In this document: in pieces, positions 53,672 through 62,631 of the stretch
Position numbering within the stretch: the first letter of the stretch is position 1
Layout: the number at the start of each line of letters is the position of its first letter
Origin: UBA961 sp049426725
GTDB taxonomy: Bacteria; Bacteroidota; Ignavibacteria; Kapaibacteriales; UBA961
Assembly (NCBI GenBank): GCA_049426725.1
Contig: JBMSYN010000001.1
Location: forward strand, 124,001-188,000
DNA length: 64,000 bases
Direction of reading: 5' to 3'
The notes under the pieces: model-generated
The model's database searches: none
The model's input: the letters and a program-made list of their open reading frames with translations, nothing else
Told to the model about the DNA's origin: nothing
Position numbers and translations under genes: made by a program

Positions 53672-54356
53672 ATGTGTAATGGGGTCTAACTTCATATTCA
53701 AGTGAATCTTCAAATCCTGCCTTAGCAAATCCCCTTAAACGTAATGCACAAGAATCGCATACACCACAAGCTCTCTCATTTTCAGAATAACAGCTCCAAG
53801 TTAGGTGTAGTGGAGCAGACAATCTTTTTCCTTCTTTGACAATTTCACTTTTATTCAATGAAATTAGCGGTGTTTTTATGCGAATATGTGAATTAGGTTT
53901 TGTGCCCTTATCTATCATTGCTTCAAAAGCATCAAAGAATTCCCTTCTACAATCTGGATATCCACTACCATCTTCTTCAACAGCACCAATAAATATGGCA
54001 TGTGCACCGATAACTTCTGCCCAACTCACTGCTATGGACAATAGGTTCGCATTACGAAAAGGTACATAGCTCGTTGGAATAGCATCATGATTCAATGAAG
54101 CTTTCATGACAGGCATAGCACTATCCGTCAAACTGCTTCCGCCAATTTTAGAAAGATGCGAAATATCAATATCCATTCGTTGAGTAATTCCAAAATACTC
54201 ACAAACATCGTTGAATGCTTTGGATTCCCTCTTCTCGGTTTTCTGTCCATAATGCACATGCAATGCACAAACATCAAAACCTTGCTCTATCGCTATTGCT
54301 GCGCAGACTGTTGAATCCATTCCGCCACTCATTAATACAATTGCAGATTCACTCAT
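53670..54356 (-). CDS. queC: 7-cyano-7-deazaguanine synthase
   Basis: 228 residues. PP-loop ATPase: VLMSGGMDSTVCAAIA, NANLLSIAVSWAE, GAVEEDGSGYPDC and the C-terminal zinc site in CYSENERACGVCDSCALRLRGF. It converts carboxydeazaguanine to preQ0 for queuosine tRNA modification. It is last in the operon mqnA-like/psd/lnt/nadD/queC, each gene overlapping the next by four bases. No other que genes are nearby. Confidence 0.96.
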   Translation of the reverse strand: MSESAIVLMSGGMDSTVCAAIAIEQGFDVCALHVHYGQKTEKRESKAFNDVCEYFGITQRMDIDISHLSKIGGSSLTDSAMPVMKASLNHDAIPTSYVPFRNANLLSIAVSWAEVIGAHAIFIGAVEEDGSGYPDCRREFFDAFEAMIDKGTKPNSHIRIKTPLISLNKSEIVKEGKRLSAPLHLTWSCYSENERACGVCDSCALRLRGFAKAGFEDSLEYEVRPHYT

Positions 54357-54955
54357 GATTGCACATACAGATTATGAGAAAGAATATACTCTTCAACTTG
54401 TTTGGGAACATAATCAGAAATGGCTTGCCCGGTTACCATTGCTTCCCTGATCAATGTCGATGAAACATGAAATAATGGAGACTTTAAGACTAAAGGAATC
54501 TTTACATCCAATCCTTCGATCAGTTCATCTAAAAGCATTTGAAGATTTGCATCTTCGGTTCTTTGCACGATGCACAATTGTGTAAGCGACAATAAACTCT
54601 CCCATTCTTTCCATTCTTTGAATCTATGTGCTTGATCTTCGCCAATAAGAAGAAACAATTCTGCATGTGGAAATTGCAATTGCAATTCTCTGACAGTATC
54701 AATTGTAAATGACAGACCATCTCTGTGAATCTCTATATCAGATACTGTAGCACGAGGAACATCTTGCAAGGCAAGTTCCAACATGCGTACTCTATGCATG
54801 TCTTCTGCGAGTGGCTCATTCATTCTAAACGGAGAACGTCTTGCAGGTATGACAAAACACATGTCCAATCCAATCTGGGATATGAAAGCTCGGACAAATG
54901 CAATATGCCCAGAATGCACGGGATTGAATGTCCCACCCATGATGCCTATTTTCAT
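54353..54955 (-). CDS. nadD: Nicotinate-nucleotide adenylyltransferase
   Basis: 200 residues. HxGH-type nucleotidyltransferase: GIMGGTFNPVHSGH, LIGEDQAHRFKEWKEWE, and the ISSTxIR-type motif as VSSTLIREA. It forms deamido-NAD in NAD synthesis. Overlaps lnt upstream and queC downstream. Confidence 0.95.
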   Translation of the reverse strand: MKIGIMGGTFNPVHSGHIAFVRAFISQIGLDMCFVIPARRSPFRMNEPLAEDMHRVRMLELALQDVPRATVSDIEIHRDGLSFTIDTVRELQLQFPHAELFLLIGEDQAHRFKEWKEWESLLSLTQLCIVQRTEDANLQMLLDELIEGLDVKIPLVLKSPLFHVSSTLIREAMVTGQAISDYVPKQVEEYILSHNLYVQS

Positions 54956-56598
54956 TGCATGCTCCTTTGCCGGAGGCCTCTATAACCCGCAAAGGTTAGA
55001 GCAAACAATGCTAAGAATGAAGAAAATACAGGCAGAATATCCCCAATTTCAGAGTAAAGTGATTTCATCGATATAATTGGAACATCACCTATGATTGCAG
55101 TTCTTACTTGAGGAGAAGCAAGGTGCGCAATTGATCCATCAGGATGAATGATTCCAGAAACACCTGTATTGCCGCACCGTGCAATTGAACGGCGATTTTC
55201 TATGGCTCGCATTTGGGAGATGGCAAAATGTTGCATAGGTCCGGGTGAATTATCAAACCAGGCATCATTTGTAATTACCATCAATACATTTGCACCTGAT
55301 TGAGCGTATCTTCTCACAAAATCAGGATAAATAGATTCAATGCAAATGACTGTTCCAATTGAAGCAATATTGTTATTCTGTTTTTTTAGAATCAAGGGTT
55401 GTTGCACTTCCCCTTTTTTCCATCCTGAAATACCAACTCCCCATTGGAGAATAGAACCAAGCCAAGGAATATCCTGAGAGAATGGAAAACCTTCGCCGAA
55501 AGGTGTCAATTTCATTTTTTTATGTATGAGAATACTTGAATCCTGCACCAATGCTGCTGCATTATATGCCACATAATAAGATCCCGGAATTAAACGAAAT
55601 GGTTTTGACAATGGTTCACTTTCAGGATTTTTCACTAGCTCTAAATGAGCAAAACCTGTAAGTACCGGTGTTGATCCAATAACTGATCGAAAACCGGAAA
55701 AATCTTTTTGAACATTTAGTGGAATATTCATGAATGGTATTGCAGTTTCGCTCCACAACCACAGATCAGGTTTCTTATTCTTCACTATCTGCATTGTCGA
55801 TTTGTGAATGAATATCTGATCTCTAACTTCCCCTTCCCATTTATTCCAAGGATTGATATTTGGTTGAACGATACCAACTGAAATGGTTGGGGAAATTGTT
55901 GTCAATTCATTTATCTCTTTCAATCTACTTTTTCCATACAAGATTGTAATGAGCAAAAGCACCGTAATTGCTATCAAAGACAATTGTACTGATCGTTTTG
56001 ATGCTTGCTTCAAAATAAAAAATATCAACACTTGGATGGAAACAAACAGGAATGTCAAACCCCACACTCCAAAAATATCTGCACTTTGATCAATGAGCGG
56101 AATTGATAAAGCCATATATCCCAAAGACAACCATGGATATGATGCATCAGTCAGAGAATGTAGCCATTCATAAGCAACATATATGAATGGCAATAAGACA
56201 TAAGCAATATGCATAGTCAATCGTTTTCTTACATAGATCAAGCAAATCAATGGAAGCATCAAAAAAAAAGGGTGTCCAAACTGCAAGGCCAAACCGGCAA
56301 TGATAAGAAAAGGATCGCTTTCCTTTTGCCAACTTCCAACCCACCAATTTGCGATGCCTTGATATAAGAAATAAGCCAGATATAGATATCGAAGAAATGC
56401 CCCTTTGGGCTTCAACAACTCGGATTCAATCACAAGGAATAGTGGTACCAAAGCGAAAAAAGCCAAGAAGCCAAAGTGCATTGGTGGAAATGCGAAACCG
56501 AGCATGATACCTGTCAAACAAGCATAAACATATGTTTGACTCACATTTTTTGGGATCAAGAATTGTGGAGAAACATATGATAGCATTGAATTCATCAT
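54952..56598 (-). CDS. lnt: Apolipoprotein N-acyltransferase
   Basis: 548 residues. About seven TM helices (residues 20-230) then a nitrilase-fold domain. The catalytic triad is visible as Glu in LWSETAIPF, Lys in KKMKLTPFGE and Cys in GTVICIESIYPDF. It transfers the third acyl chain to lipoproteins, which must therefore be triacylated and sorted to the outer membrane. Overlaps psd upstream by ATGA. Confidence 0.95.
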   Translation of the reverse strand: MMNSMLSYVSPQFLIPKNVSQTYVYACLTGIMLGFAFPPMHFGFLAFFALVPLFLVIESELLKPKGAFLRYLYLAYFLYQGIANWWVGSWQKESDPFLIIAGLALQFGHPFFLMLPLICLIYVRKRLTMHIAYVLLPFIYVAYEWLHSLTDASYPWLSLGYMALSIPLIDQSADIFGVWGLTFLFVSIQVLIFFILKQASKRSVQLSLIAITVLLLITILYGKSRLKEINELTTISPTISVGIVQPNINPWNKWEGEVRDQIFIHKSTMQIVKNKKPDLWLWSETAIPFMNIPLNVQKDFSGFRSVIGSTPVLTGFAHLELVKNPESEPLSKPFRLIPGSYYVAYNAAALVQDSSILIHKKMKLTPFGEGFPFSQDIPWLGSILQWGVGISGWKKGEVQQPLILKKQNNNIASIGTVICIESIYPDFVRRYAQSGANVLMVITNDAWFDNSPGPMQHFAISQMRAIENRRSIARCGNTGVSGIIHPDGSIAHLASPQVRTAIIGDVPIISMKSLYSEIGDILPVFSSFLALFALTFAGYRGLRQRSMQ

Positions 56599-57260
56599 TG
56601 TTTTTTCAATATGGCAATAGGTGTTTCTCCCCCTCTGGTGCGCTGATCCTTTTGCACATGAATTTCAGCATCCATTGGAAGAATGATATCCATGCGAGAT
56701 CCAAATTTCATCATTCCGATTTGCTCTCCCGTCTGAAGAGTATCGCCCTGCTTGACTGTACACACAATTCTTCTAGCCAATACCCCGGTAATTTGTTTAA
56801 ACAAGACTTTGCCATAAGCTGTCTCGACTCCAATTCTGCTTTGTTCATTCAATTCTGATGCTTTGGGATGCCATGCAACCATGTAGTCTCCCTGCATATA
56901 TCGATAAAAATCAACTTTACCAGTAACCGGAGAACGATTAACGTGTACATCCAAGGGAGAAAGGAAAATGCTGATTTGACGGGCTTTTCCTTTGAAAAAC
57001 TCATGCTCTTCAATTTCAAGAATCTCGACAACCTTTCCATCAGCAGGGGCAATCACTATGGAATGATCATGAAGTGCTTTCTCCGGTACAACTCGCATGG
57101 GATCTCTGAAAAACCATAAAGTAAAAAGTATCACTATACATCCTGAAACTGCAGATATCCATGACAATACATTTGAGAAAACAAATGCAGCCAAAATGAT
57201 CAAGGAGAATCCAATAATCAGCATTGGTATAGCATTATCATAACCATAACGAGTAAGCAT
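56595..57260 (-). CDS. psd: Phosphatidylserine decarboxylase
   Basis: 221 residues from the ATG at 57260; the frame could begin nine codons upstream but those lie inside the preceding gene. N-terminal TM segments (about 10-45), then the proenzyme core VIAPADGKVVEI, SIFLSPLDVHVNRSPVTGKV and the self-cleavage site KFGSRMD (Gly-Ser), which yields the pyruvoyl prosthetic group. Short form of the enzyme, typical of Bacteroidota. It makes phosphatidylethanolamine. It is two bases after the MqnA-like gene. Confidence 0.94.
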   Translation of the reverse strand: MLTRYGYDNAIPMLIIGFSLIILAAFVFSNVLSWISAVSGCIVILFTLWFFRDPMRVVPEKALHDHSIVIAPADGKVVEILEIEEHEFFKGKARQISIFLSPLDVHVNRSPVTGKVDFYRYMQGDYMVAWHPKASELNEQSRIGVETAYGKVLFKQITGVLARRIVCTVKQGDTLQTGEQIGMMKFGSRMDIILPMDAEIHVQKDQRTRGGETPIAILKKQ

Positions 57261-57261
57261 A

Positions 57262-58023
57262 TCAATTTCCCAATAAAGTAATCGCACGAACTGATTCTAT
57301 GATGCGATGATAAAACATGAAATGTTGAATAGCATCAAGCGATGCTTGAAATGTTCCATTATATGTGAAATGCACGATACCTGTTCGAGGATCAGCTTCA
57401 CTATCAAGCGTTTCCGAGATTATTTCATCAGAATCAGGTAAATCATCTGCTGCGCATAAGCGAGTGATGTCAAGAAGCTCATGTGAATCCTCATCTTTGC
57501 ATGCCCAGAATGCCAGTGGTAATGGCAATTCTTGAAAATCAGACCATTCCTCGCTGATGTCCAAACTTCCTTGTCCTCTTGAGGAATTCCATGCTATCCA
57601 AGCATCATATTGTTTTTCAGCATCAAGCAATGCATCTCCCAAAGAATGATCTATGATCATTTCAGGAAAGAGATCAAACTTTTCAGCAAGACATAAAGCG
57701 CCCAATCTCAAGAAGAATTCATCATTCTGTATTCCAAGTCTTTGAATGTTCTCTCTTCCGGGTACAAAATGAGTTGAAGCAATATTGGAACAACCCTCAA
57801 CCGACATTGCCAGTGAAGGAATTACTCTTAATTCCGCGGGATGTTTTGCAAAAGTCAATGGATTTATCAATGCTAGGTCTGCCGTGCCTTTGTAGAGACT
57901 ATTTGCACATTCAGATTCACTGAGTTCTCGACAAATATAACCACGCTCACTACATAGAGATTGAGTATTCGCAATAAGTGATGAATAGGCTGGGTTTTGT
58001 GGAATTGCTATTGTTAAGGACAT
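57262..58023 (-). CDS. MqnA/MqnD-like periplasmic-binding-fold protein
   Basis: 253 residues from the ATG at 58023 (a GTG at 58056 is a second option). The fold resembles chorismate dehydratase MqnA or its relatives: GTADLALINPLTFAKHP, GDALLDAEKQYDAWIAWNSS, DISEEWSDFQELPLPLAFW. The last phrase is close to the MqnA motif with LGxxWxxxTGLPxxFA. Key catalytic Asn/Ser residues cannot be aligned with certainty, and the sequence is diverged, so it may be a menaquinone futalosine-pathway enzyme or a different solute-binding protein. First gene of the psd-lnt-nadD-queC operon. Confidence 0.55.
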   Translation of the reverse strand: MSLTIAIPQNPAYSSLIANTQSLCSERGYICRELSESECANSLYKGTADLALINPLTFAKHPAELRVIPSLAMSVEGCSNIASTHFVPGRENIQRLGIQNDEFFLRLGALCLAEKFDLFPEMIIDHSLGDALLDAEKQYDAWIAWNSSRGQGSLDISEEWSDFQELPLPLAFWACKDEDSHELLDITRLCAADDLPDSDEIISETLDSEADPRTGIVHFTYNGTFQASLDAIQHFMFYHRIIESVRAITLLGN

Positions 58024-58079
58024 AACTGAACTTCTATAAGAAAAACTGGGTTTCACCTATTGAATTATCTTATTCATGG

Positions 58080-58087
58080 CAAATTTA
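58080..58087 (-). promoter_or_regulatory. -7 promoter element of the mqnA-like/psd/lnt/nadD/queC operon
   Basis: On the minus strand TAAATTTG, a perfect match to TAnnTTTG. A CTG stands 18 bases upstream in the place of the -33 TTG. Confidence 0.5.
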
Positions 58088-58161
58088 CACAAAAAACAGA
58101 GTCTTCAGGTCTATAGAGAATGATTCTTTAGGGTTTCTTTTGAAAGTGCTTCAAAACATGA

Positions 58162-58190
58162 TTGGCAAAGCGTCAGTTTTGTTAAATTTG
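58162..58190 (+). promoter_or_regulatory. Bacteroidota-type promoter of hisC-hppD
   Basis: TTG (58162-58164), 18-base spacer, TAAATTTG (58183-58190). The leader to the ATG at 58225 is about 28 bases. Same spacing and -7 sequence as the tetR promoter. Confidence 0.6.
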
Positions 58191-58224
58191 TCGTGTTTTT
58201 CGCCAAACATTAGCATTCATCACC

Positions 58225-59331
58225 ATGTCCATATTTGTTCCAGATCATATTCAACGCTTATCTCCTTATACACCCGGCACATCCATCAAAACCGTTCAAG
58301 AGAGGCATGGCATTACAGATATTGTCAAACTTGCTTCAAATGAAAATCCACTGGGGGCATCACCAAAAGCATTGGAAGCTTTGAGGAATATCACATCCGA
58401 TGATTTATCTGTGTATCCTGATGGTGGAGAGTTCCTATGCAAAGCGATTGCAGAGAAGTTTGCGATTGAACCAAATGAAGTAGTTTGTTATAATGGTTCA
58501 GATGCATTGATGCATTTAATGATGCGTTGTTTCACCGTGCCGGGCGACACCATTGTTTCAAGCGAAGGAACATTTGTTGGGTATTATGTAGCAACTTCGA
58601 TTTCAAATCTCAATAGGGTGTCTGTTCCATTAACCAAAGATTATCGATTCGACATCGATGGCATCATCGAAGCAATCGATGGAAAAACGCGCATCGTGTA
58701 TATTGCCAATGCAAATAATCCTACTGGCACACATATCACAAAATCAGAATTTGAAAAACTTCTATCTGCACTTCCCGATTCTGTTTTACTCATCATGGAT
58801 GAAGCATATTATGAGTATACAGAAATCATTACCGATGATTATCCAAATAGTTTACTTTATCGACGTCCAAACATGATCACTCTTCGAACTTTTTCGAAAG
58901 TGTATGGTTTGGCATCACTTCGTGTGGGATATGCAATCGGGCCGAGTGAATTGATTGCTGTCATGGCAAAATCGAAATTAACTTTTGATCCGGGTACATT
59001 GTCTCAGATAGCAGCAGTCGCCGCTATGGATGATCTAGAATTCATGAATGCAACAATCCAATTAAACAAAAGAGCCCTAGCTTTGTTTCAGGATTCATTT
59101 TCAAAACAAGGATGGAAGATTTCTCCATCCGTGGCTAACTTTTCCATGATTGATTGCGGAACCGAGGAAAAAGCAATCCAACTCACGAATGATTTGGAAC
59201 AAAAAGGTATCATTGTACGAAGACTCCCAGGTTTCAAATTGCCTCACTGCGTTCGAATAAGCACAGGAACCGATCAAACAAATGAACGCGTAGTCTCAGT
59301 AATGAAAGATTTGATAGCTCATTATGCATGA
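58225..59331 (+). CDS. hisC: Histidinol-phosphate/aromatic aminotransferase
   Basis: 368 residues. Fold I PLP enzyme: IVKLASNENPLGASPKALEA, YNGSDALMHLMMRCF, ANANNPTGTHI, MDEAYYEY, and the PLP lysine in TLRTFSKVYGLASLRVGYAIG. Members work on histidinol phosphate, aromatic amino acids, or both. Here it is 45 bases upstream of 4-hydroxyphenylpyruvate dioxygenase, which favours tyrosine transamination; no his genes are near. Specificity is undecided. Confidence 0.9.
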   Translation: MSIFVPDHIQRLSPYTPGTSIKTVQERHGITDIVKLASNENPLGASPKALEALRNITSDDLSVYPDGGEFLCKAIAEKFAIEPNEVVCYNGSDALMHLMMRCFTVPGDTIVSSEGTFVGYYVATSISNLNRVSVPLTKDYRFDIDGIIEAIDGKTRIVYIANANNPTGTHITKSEFEKLLSALPDSVLLIMDEAYYEYTEIITDDYPNSLLYRRPNMITLRTFSKVYGLASLRVGYAIGPSELIAVMAKSKLTFDPGTLSQIAAVAAMDDLEFMNATIQLNKRALALFQDSFSKQGWKISPSVANFSMIDCGTEEKAIQLTNDLEQKGIIVRRLPGFKLPHCVRISTGTDQTNERVVSVMKDLIAHYA

Positions 59332-59376
59332 GCAATTTGTTATTTTTACCAAATTCTAATCATTGAATGAATTGTC

Positions 59377-60507
59377 ATGGAAACTCTTTCACACACATCT
59401 ACACAGTCAGCAGTTGCCGATTTTCTCCCTATCAATGGAACCGACCACATCGAGTTCTATGTGGGCAATGCAAAACAGGCATCGTATTTTTACAGAACGG
59501 CATTTGGATATGAACTCATAGCTTATGCCGGGCCTGAAACAGGAGTTCGTGACAGAGCAAGCTATGTTTTAAAGCAAGGTAAAATAAGACTCATCCTGAC
59601 AACCCCTATGCATCCGGAAAATGAGATTAGTGCACATGTTGATAAACATGGAGATGGCGTTAAAGTACTGGCATTGTGGGTTGATGATGCAGAACAATCA
59701 TGGAAAGAAACAACTTCGCGTGGCGCGAAGAGTCATACTGCCCCAACAGTTCTATCTGATGAATTTGGTGAAGTAAAGATTGCATCAATTCATACATATG
59801 GCGATACCATTCACACATTTGTCGAAAGAAAAAATTACAATGGTATTTTCATGCCAGGGTATGTGCCAATGAATGATGGTTATGTAACCACCGATGTTGG
59901 CTTGCTTTATGTGGATCACTGCGTAGGCAATGTTGAACTTGGAAAAATGGATGAATGGGTTCGTTTTTATGAAGAAGTCATGGGCTTTTCCTTGCTATTG
60001 ACTTTTGATGACAAAGACATCTCCACAGAATATAGTGCCTTGATGAGCAAAGTTGTTTCAAATGGAAATGGTTATATCAAGTTTCCGATCAATGAACCTG
60101 CTGAAGGCAAGAAAGCTAAATCCCAAATCGATGAATATCTTGAATTTTATCATGGTCCGGGCGTACAACATATCGCTGTTGCCACTCATGATATCATTGC
60201 AACAGTATCTGCGCTCAAATCCCGTGGAGTACAATTTCTGAGAGTTCCCAATACCTATTACGATGATTTGTTGGATAGAGTAGGAGCAATTGACGAAGAC
60301 ATTGCTCCACTCAGAGAACTTGGCATTCTCGTTGACAGAGATGAAGAAGGATATTTGCTACAAATCTTCACAAAACCTGTTGAAGATAGACCTACCCTCT
60401 TTTTTGAAATCATTCAAAGAAAAGGCGCAACTTCATTTGGCAAAGGAAATTTCAAAGCACTATTTGAATCGATAGAACGCGAACAAGCATTGAGAGGAAA
60501 TCTGTAA
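59377..60507 (+). CDS. hppD: 4-hydroxyphenylpyruvate dioxygenase
   Basis: 376 residues. Two vicinal-oxygen-chelate modules; iron ligands are His in LYVDHCVGNV, His in GVQHIAVATHD and Glu in LFFEIIQRKGATSFGKGNFKAL. It converts 4-hydroxyphenylpyruvate to homogentisate with O2. In this context it points to aerobic tyrosine breakdown or tocopherol/plastoquinone-like use. No hmgA is in the window. Confidence 0.96.
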   Translation: METLSHTSTQSAVADFLPINGTDHIEFYVGNAKQASYFYRTAFGYELIAYAGPETGVRDRASYVLKQGKIRLILTTPMHPENEISAHVDKHGDGVKVLALWVDDAEQSWKETTSRGAKSHTAPTVLSDEFGEVKIASIHTYGDTIHTFVERKNYNGIFMPGYVPMNDGYVTTDVGLLYVDHCVGNVELGKMDEWVRFYEEVMGFSLLLTFDDKDISTEYSALMSKVVSNGNGYIKFPINEPAEGKKAKSQIDEYLEFYHGPGVQHIAVATHDIIATVSALKSRGVQFLRVPNTYYDDLLDRVGAIDEDIAPLRELGILVDRDEEGYLLQIFTKPVEDRPTLFFEIIQRKGATSFGKGNFKALFESIEREQALRGNL

Positions 60508-60556
60508 ATACGGATTTCACATTTACCCATAACATATTGTTTCACTAGGAAGTACT

Positions 60557-61993
60557 ATGTCTTCTCAAACAACACCTCCGAGTTATCACGAGATACCGTT
60601 TTTTCAATCGGTAAACACTTATTTCGATAAAGCTGCTGCTTTACTCGATCATTCCAAGGGTCTCTTGGATCAAATTCGTGCATGCAATGCCGTGTATCAA
60701 ATACAATTCCCGGTTCGAGTAAAAGGTGAAATTCAGGTGATTTCCGCATGGAGGGCCGAGCATAGCCATCACAAACTTCCCTGCAAAGGTGGTATTCGCT
60801 ATAGCGAGGATGTCAATCAAGATGAAGTCATTGCACTTTCAGCATTGATGACATACAAATGCGCAGTGGTTAATGTACCATTTGGTGGTGGTAAAGGTGG
60901 TATCAAAATCAATCCTAAAAATTACAGTGTGGATGAACTCGAACGAATCACTAGACGCTATACAGTTGAACTGATTCATAAAAATTTCATTGGACCAGCA
61001 GTTGATGTTCCTGCTCCTGATTATGGAACCGGCATGCGCGAAATGTCTTGGATTGCAGACACATATCAAACAATCAAATTTGATGATGTAAATGCTTTAG
61101 GCTGTGTAACCGGAAAGCCAATTTCACAAGGCGGAGTCAATGGCAGAACAGAAGCAACAGGAAAGGGAGTGTTCTATGGAGTACGTGAAGCTGTGAATGA
61201 TGCAGAACTCATGAAATCCATTGGTCTTTCAACCGGCTTGGAAGGAAAAAGCGTCATTGTTCAAGGTTTCGGAAATGTTGGATATCATGCTGCGAAATTC
61301 ATTGCCGAAGGTGGATCCAGAATCATTGGAATCATCGAATGGGATGGTGCAGTTTATAATCCGGATGGCATTGATATCGATGCTCTGAAAGCACATCACG
61401 CTCAAACTGGTACAATCAGAAATTTTGCCGGTGCAAAAACAATTGATGAAGGTAATTCATTACTCGAATATCCATGTGATATACTTGTACCTGCTGCACT
61501 AGAATCACAAATCACAGATTGGAATGCAGAACGTATTCAAGCTAAGATCATCGCTGAAGGAGCAAATGGACCAATTGCTGCTTCTGCCGAGCCAACCCTT
61601 TTGGCAAAAAATATATTAATCATTCCTGATATGTTTATCAATGCCGGTGGCGTTGTTGTTTCATATTTCGAATGGTTGAAAAACCTTTCCCATGTTCGTT
61701 TCGGTCGTTTGGATAAACGATATGAAGAAAACTCAAAAAAAGGTCTTATTGCCACAATTGAAAATCTAACCGGCAAGTCATTGTCACAAGCTGAAAAAGC
61801 GATGCTTGTGCAAGGACCAAATGAGGTTGACCTTGTAAATTCCGGTTTGGAAGACTCCATGATTGGCTCTTATCATGAAATCATGGAAGTCTGGAGAAAT
61901 AAATCAAATGTCAAAGACATGCGTACTGCGGCATTTGTTTCTGCAATTGATAAAATTGCTGCCTCCTACAATCAGATGGGTATTTTCCCTTAA
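60557..61993 (+). CDS. gdhA: Glutamate dehydrogenase (Glu/Leu/Phe/Val family)
   Basis: 478 residues. N-terminal substrate domain with CKGGIRYSEDVNQDEVIAL, FGGGKGGIKI (catalytic Lys) and PAPDYGTGMREMSWI; Rossmann domain with VIVQGFGNVGYHAAKF; GANGPIAASAEPTLL near the C-terminus. It interconverts glutamate and 2-oxoglutarate with NAD(P). It is somewhat longer than the usual 415-450 residues because of insertions in the C-terminal part. AGGAAG precedes the ATG. It is 49 bases after hppD and could regenerate 2-oxoglutarate for the aminotransferase. Confidence 0.93.
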   Translation: MSSQTTPPSYHEIPFFQSVNTYFDKAAALLDHSKGLLDQIRACNAVYQIQFPVRVKGEIQVISAWRAEHSHHKLPCKGGIRYSEDVNQDEVIALSALMTYKCAVVNVPFGGGKGGIKINPKNYSVDELERITRRYTVELIHKNFIGPAVDVPAPDYGTGMREMSWIADTYQTIKFDDVNALGCVTGKPISQGGVNGRTEATGKGVFYGVREAVNDAELMKSIGLSTGLEGKSVIVQGFGNVGYHAAKFIAEGGSRIIGIIEWDGAVYNPDGIDIDALKAHHAQTGTIRNFAGAKTIDEGNSLLEYPCDILVPAALESQITDWNAERIQAKIIAEGANGPIAASAEPTLLAKNILIIPDMFINAGGVVVSYFEWLKNLSHVRFGRLDKRYEENSKKGLIATIENLTGKSLSQAEKAMLVQGPNEVDLVNSGLEDSMIGSYHEIMEVWRNKSNVKDMRTAAFVSAIDKIAASYNQMGIFP

Positions 61994-62015
61994 TTTCCCC
62001 GATAATTCCATTTTT

Positions 62016-62047
62016 AGCCCGAGCACTTACCTGCTTGGGCTTTTTTG
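62016..62047 (+). terminator. Rho-independent terminator of gdhA
   Basis: 10-bp stem AGCCCGAGCA (62016-62025)/TGCTTGGGCT (62032-62041) with one G-T pair, loop CTTACC, and a run of T to 62046. Confidence 0.9.
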
Positions 62048-62085
62048 TTTTCAATTGATAATATGAAGTATTTCTTTCTAATGTG

Positions 62086-62115
62086 TTGTTTAATCAAAGG
62101 TTTGTAGTATTTTCG
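62086..62115 (+). promoter_or_regulatory. Candidate promoter of the RRM-protein gene
   Basis: TTG (62086-62088), 19-base spacer, TATTTTCG (62108-62115), 7 of 8 matches to TAnnTTTG. The leader to the ATG at 62217 would be about 95 bases, long for this genome, so it may carry temperature or translational control. No hairpin is obvious. Confidence 0.35.
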
Positions 62116-62216
62116 ACTAGGTTTTTGGTGTTGATGTGCTCCAATGCTTGTGGTCACTTGTCTAATTGTTTTTTTGTTGACCTCGTTAATCACTACACAT
62201 CTACGGAAGGTTTGTT

Positions 62217-62525
62217 ATGAATATTTATGTAGGCAATTTGCCGTACACAATGGGATCTGAAGAACTTCGCTCCCTTTTTGAGTCTTACGGCAATGTCACA
62301 GGTGCCTTTGTCATTACAGACAAAATCTCTGGTCGTTCACGCGGCTTTGGTTTTGTTGAAATGGACAATGACGATGAAGCAAGAGGCGCCATCGAATCAA
62401 CCAATGGTAAAGAGTTCAGCGGACGCACATTGGTAGTTAATGAGGCTCGTCCTCGCGAAGAACAATCACGCGGTCCACGTCGTGATTTTCGCGGTGGCGA
62501 TCGTCGGTCAGATCGATATGAATGA
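62217..62525 (+). CDS. Cold-inducible-type RNA-binding protein (single RRM)
   Basis: 102 residues. RRM with RNP2 IYVGNLPY and RNP1 SRGFGFVEM, then a Gly/Arg-rich tail (RGPRRDFRGGDRRSDR). Such Rbp proteins bind RNA and are often cold-induced in cyanobacteria and Bacteroidota. GGAAGG lies six bases before the ATG. It has its own promoter and terminator. Confidence 0.93.
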   Translation: MNIYVGNLPYTMGSEELRSLFESYGNVTGAFVITDKISGRSRGFGFVEMDNDDEARGAIESTNGKEFSGRTLVVNEARPREEQSRGPRRDFRGGDRRSDRYE

Positions 62526-62565
62526 TGAGATAGAAATCCCCTGATCATCGATACAGACAGTATAC

Positions 62566-62607
62566 AGAACCCTCGGCTTTCTTATTCGCCGAGGGTTCTT
62601 TATTTTT
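62566..62607 (+). terminator. Rho-independent terminator of the RRM-protein gene
   Basis: Perfect 12-bp stem AGAACCCTCGGC (62566-62577)/GCCGAGGGTTCT (62588-62599) with a 10-base loop, followed by a T-rich tail. Confidence 0.92.
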
Positions 62608-62608
62608 G
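62601..62608 (+). promoter_or_regulatory. Possible -7 element TATTTTTG of phnE
   Basis: Full match to TAnnTTTG 23 bases before the phnE ATG. It is inside the T tail of the preceding terminator, so it may be coincidence. No -33 element. Confidence 0.25.
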
Positions 62609-62631
62609 TATGTTAATCATCGAGTATACAC

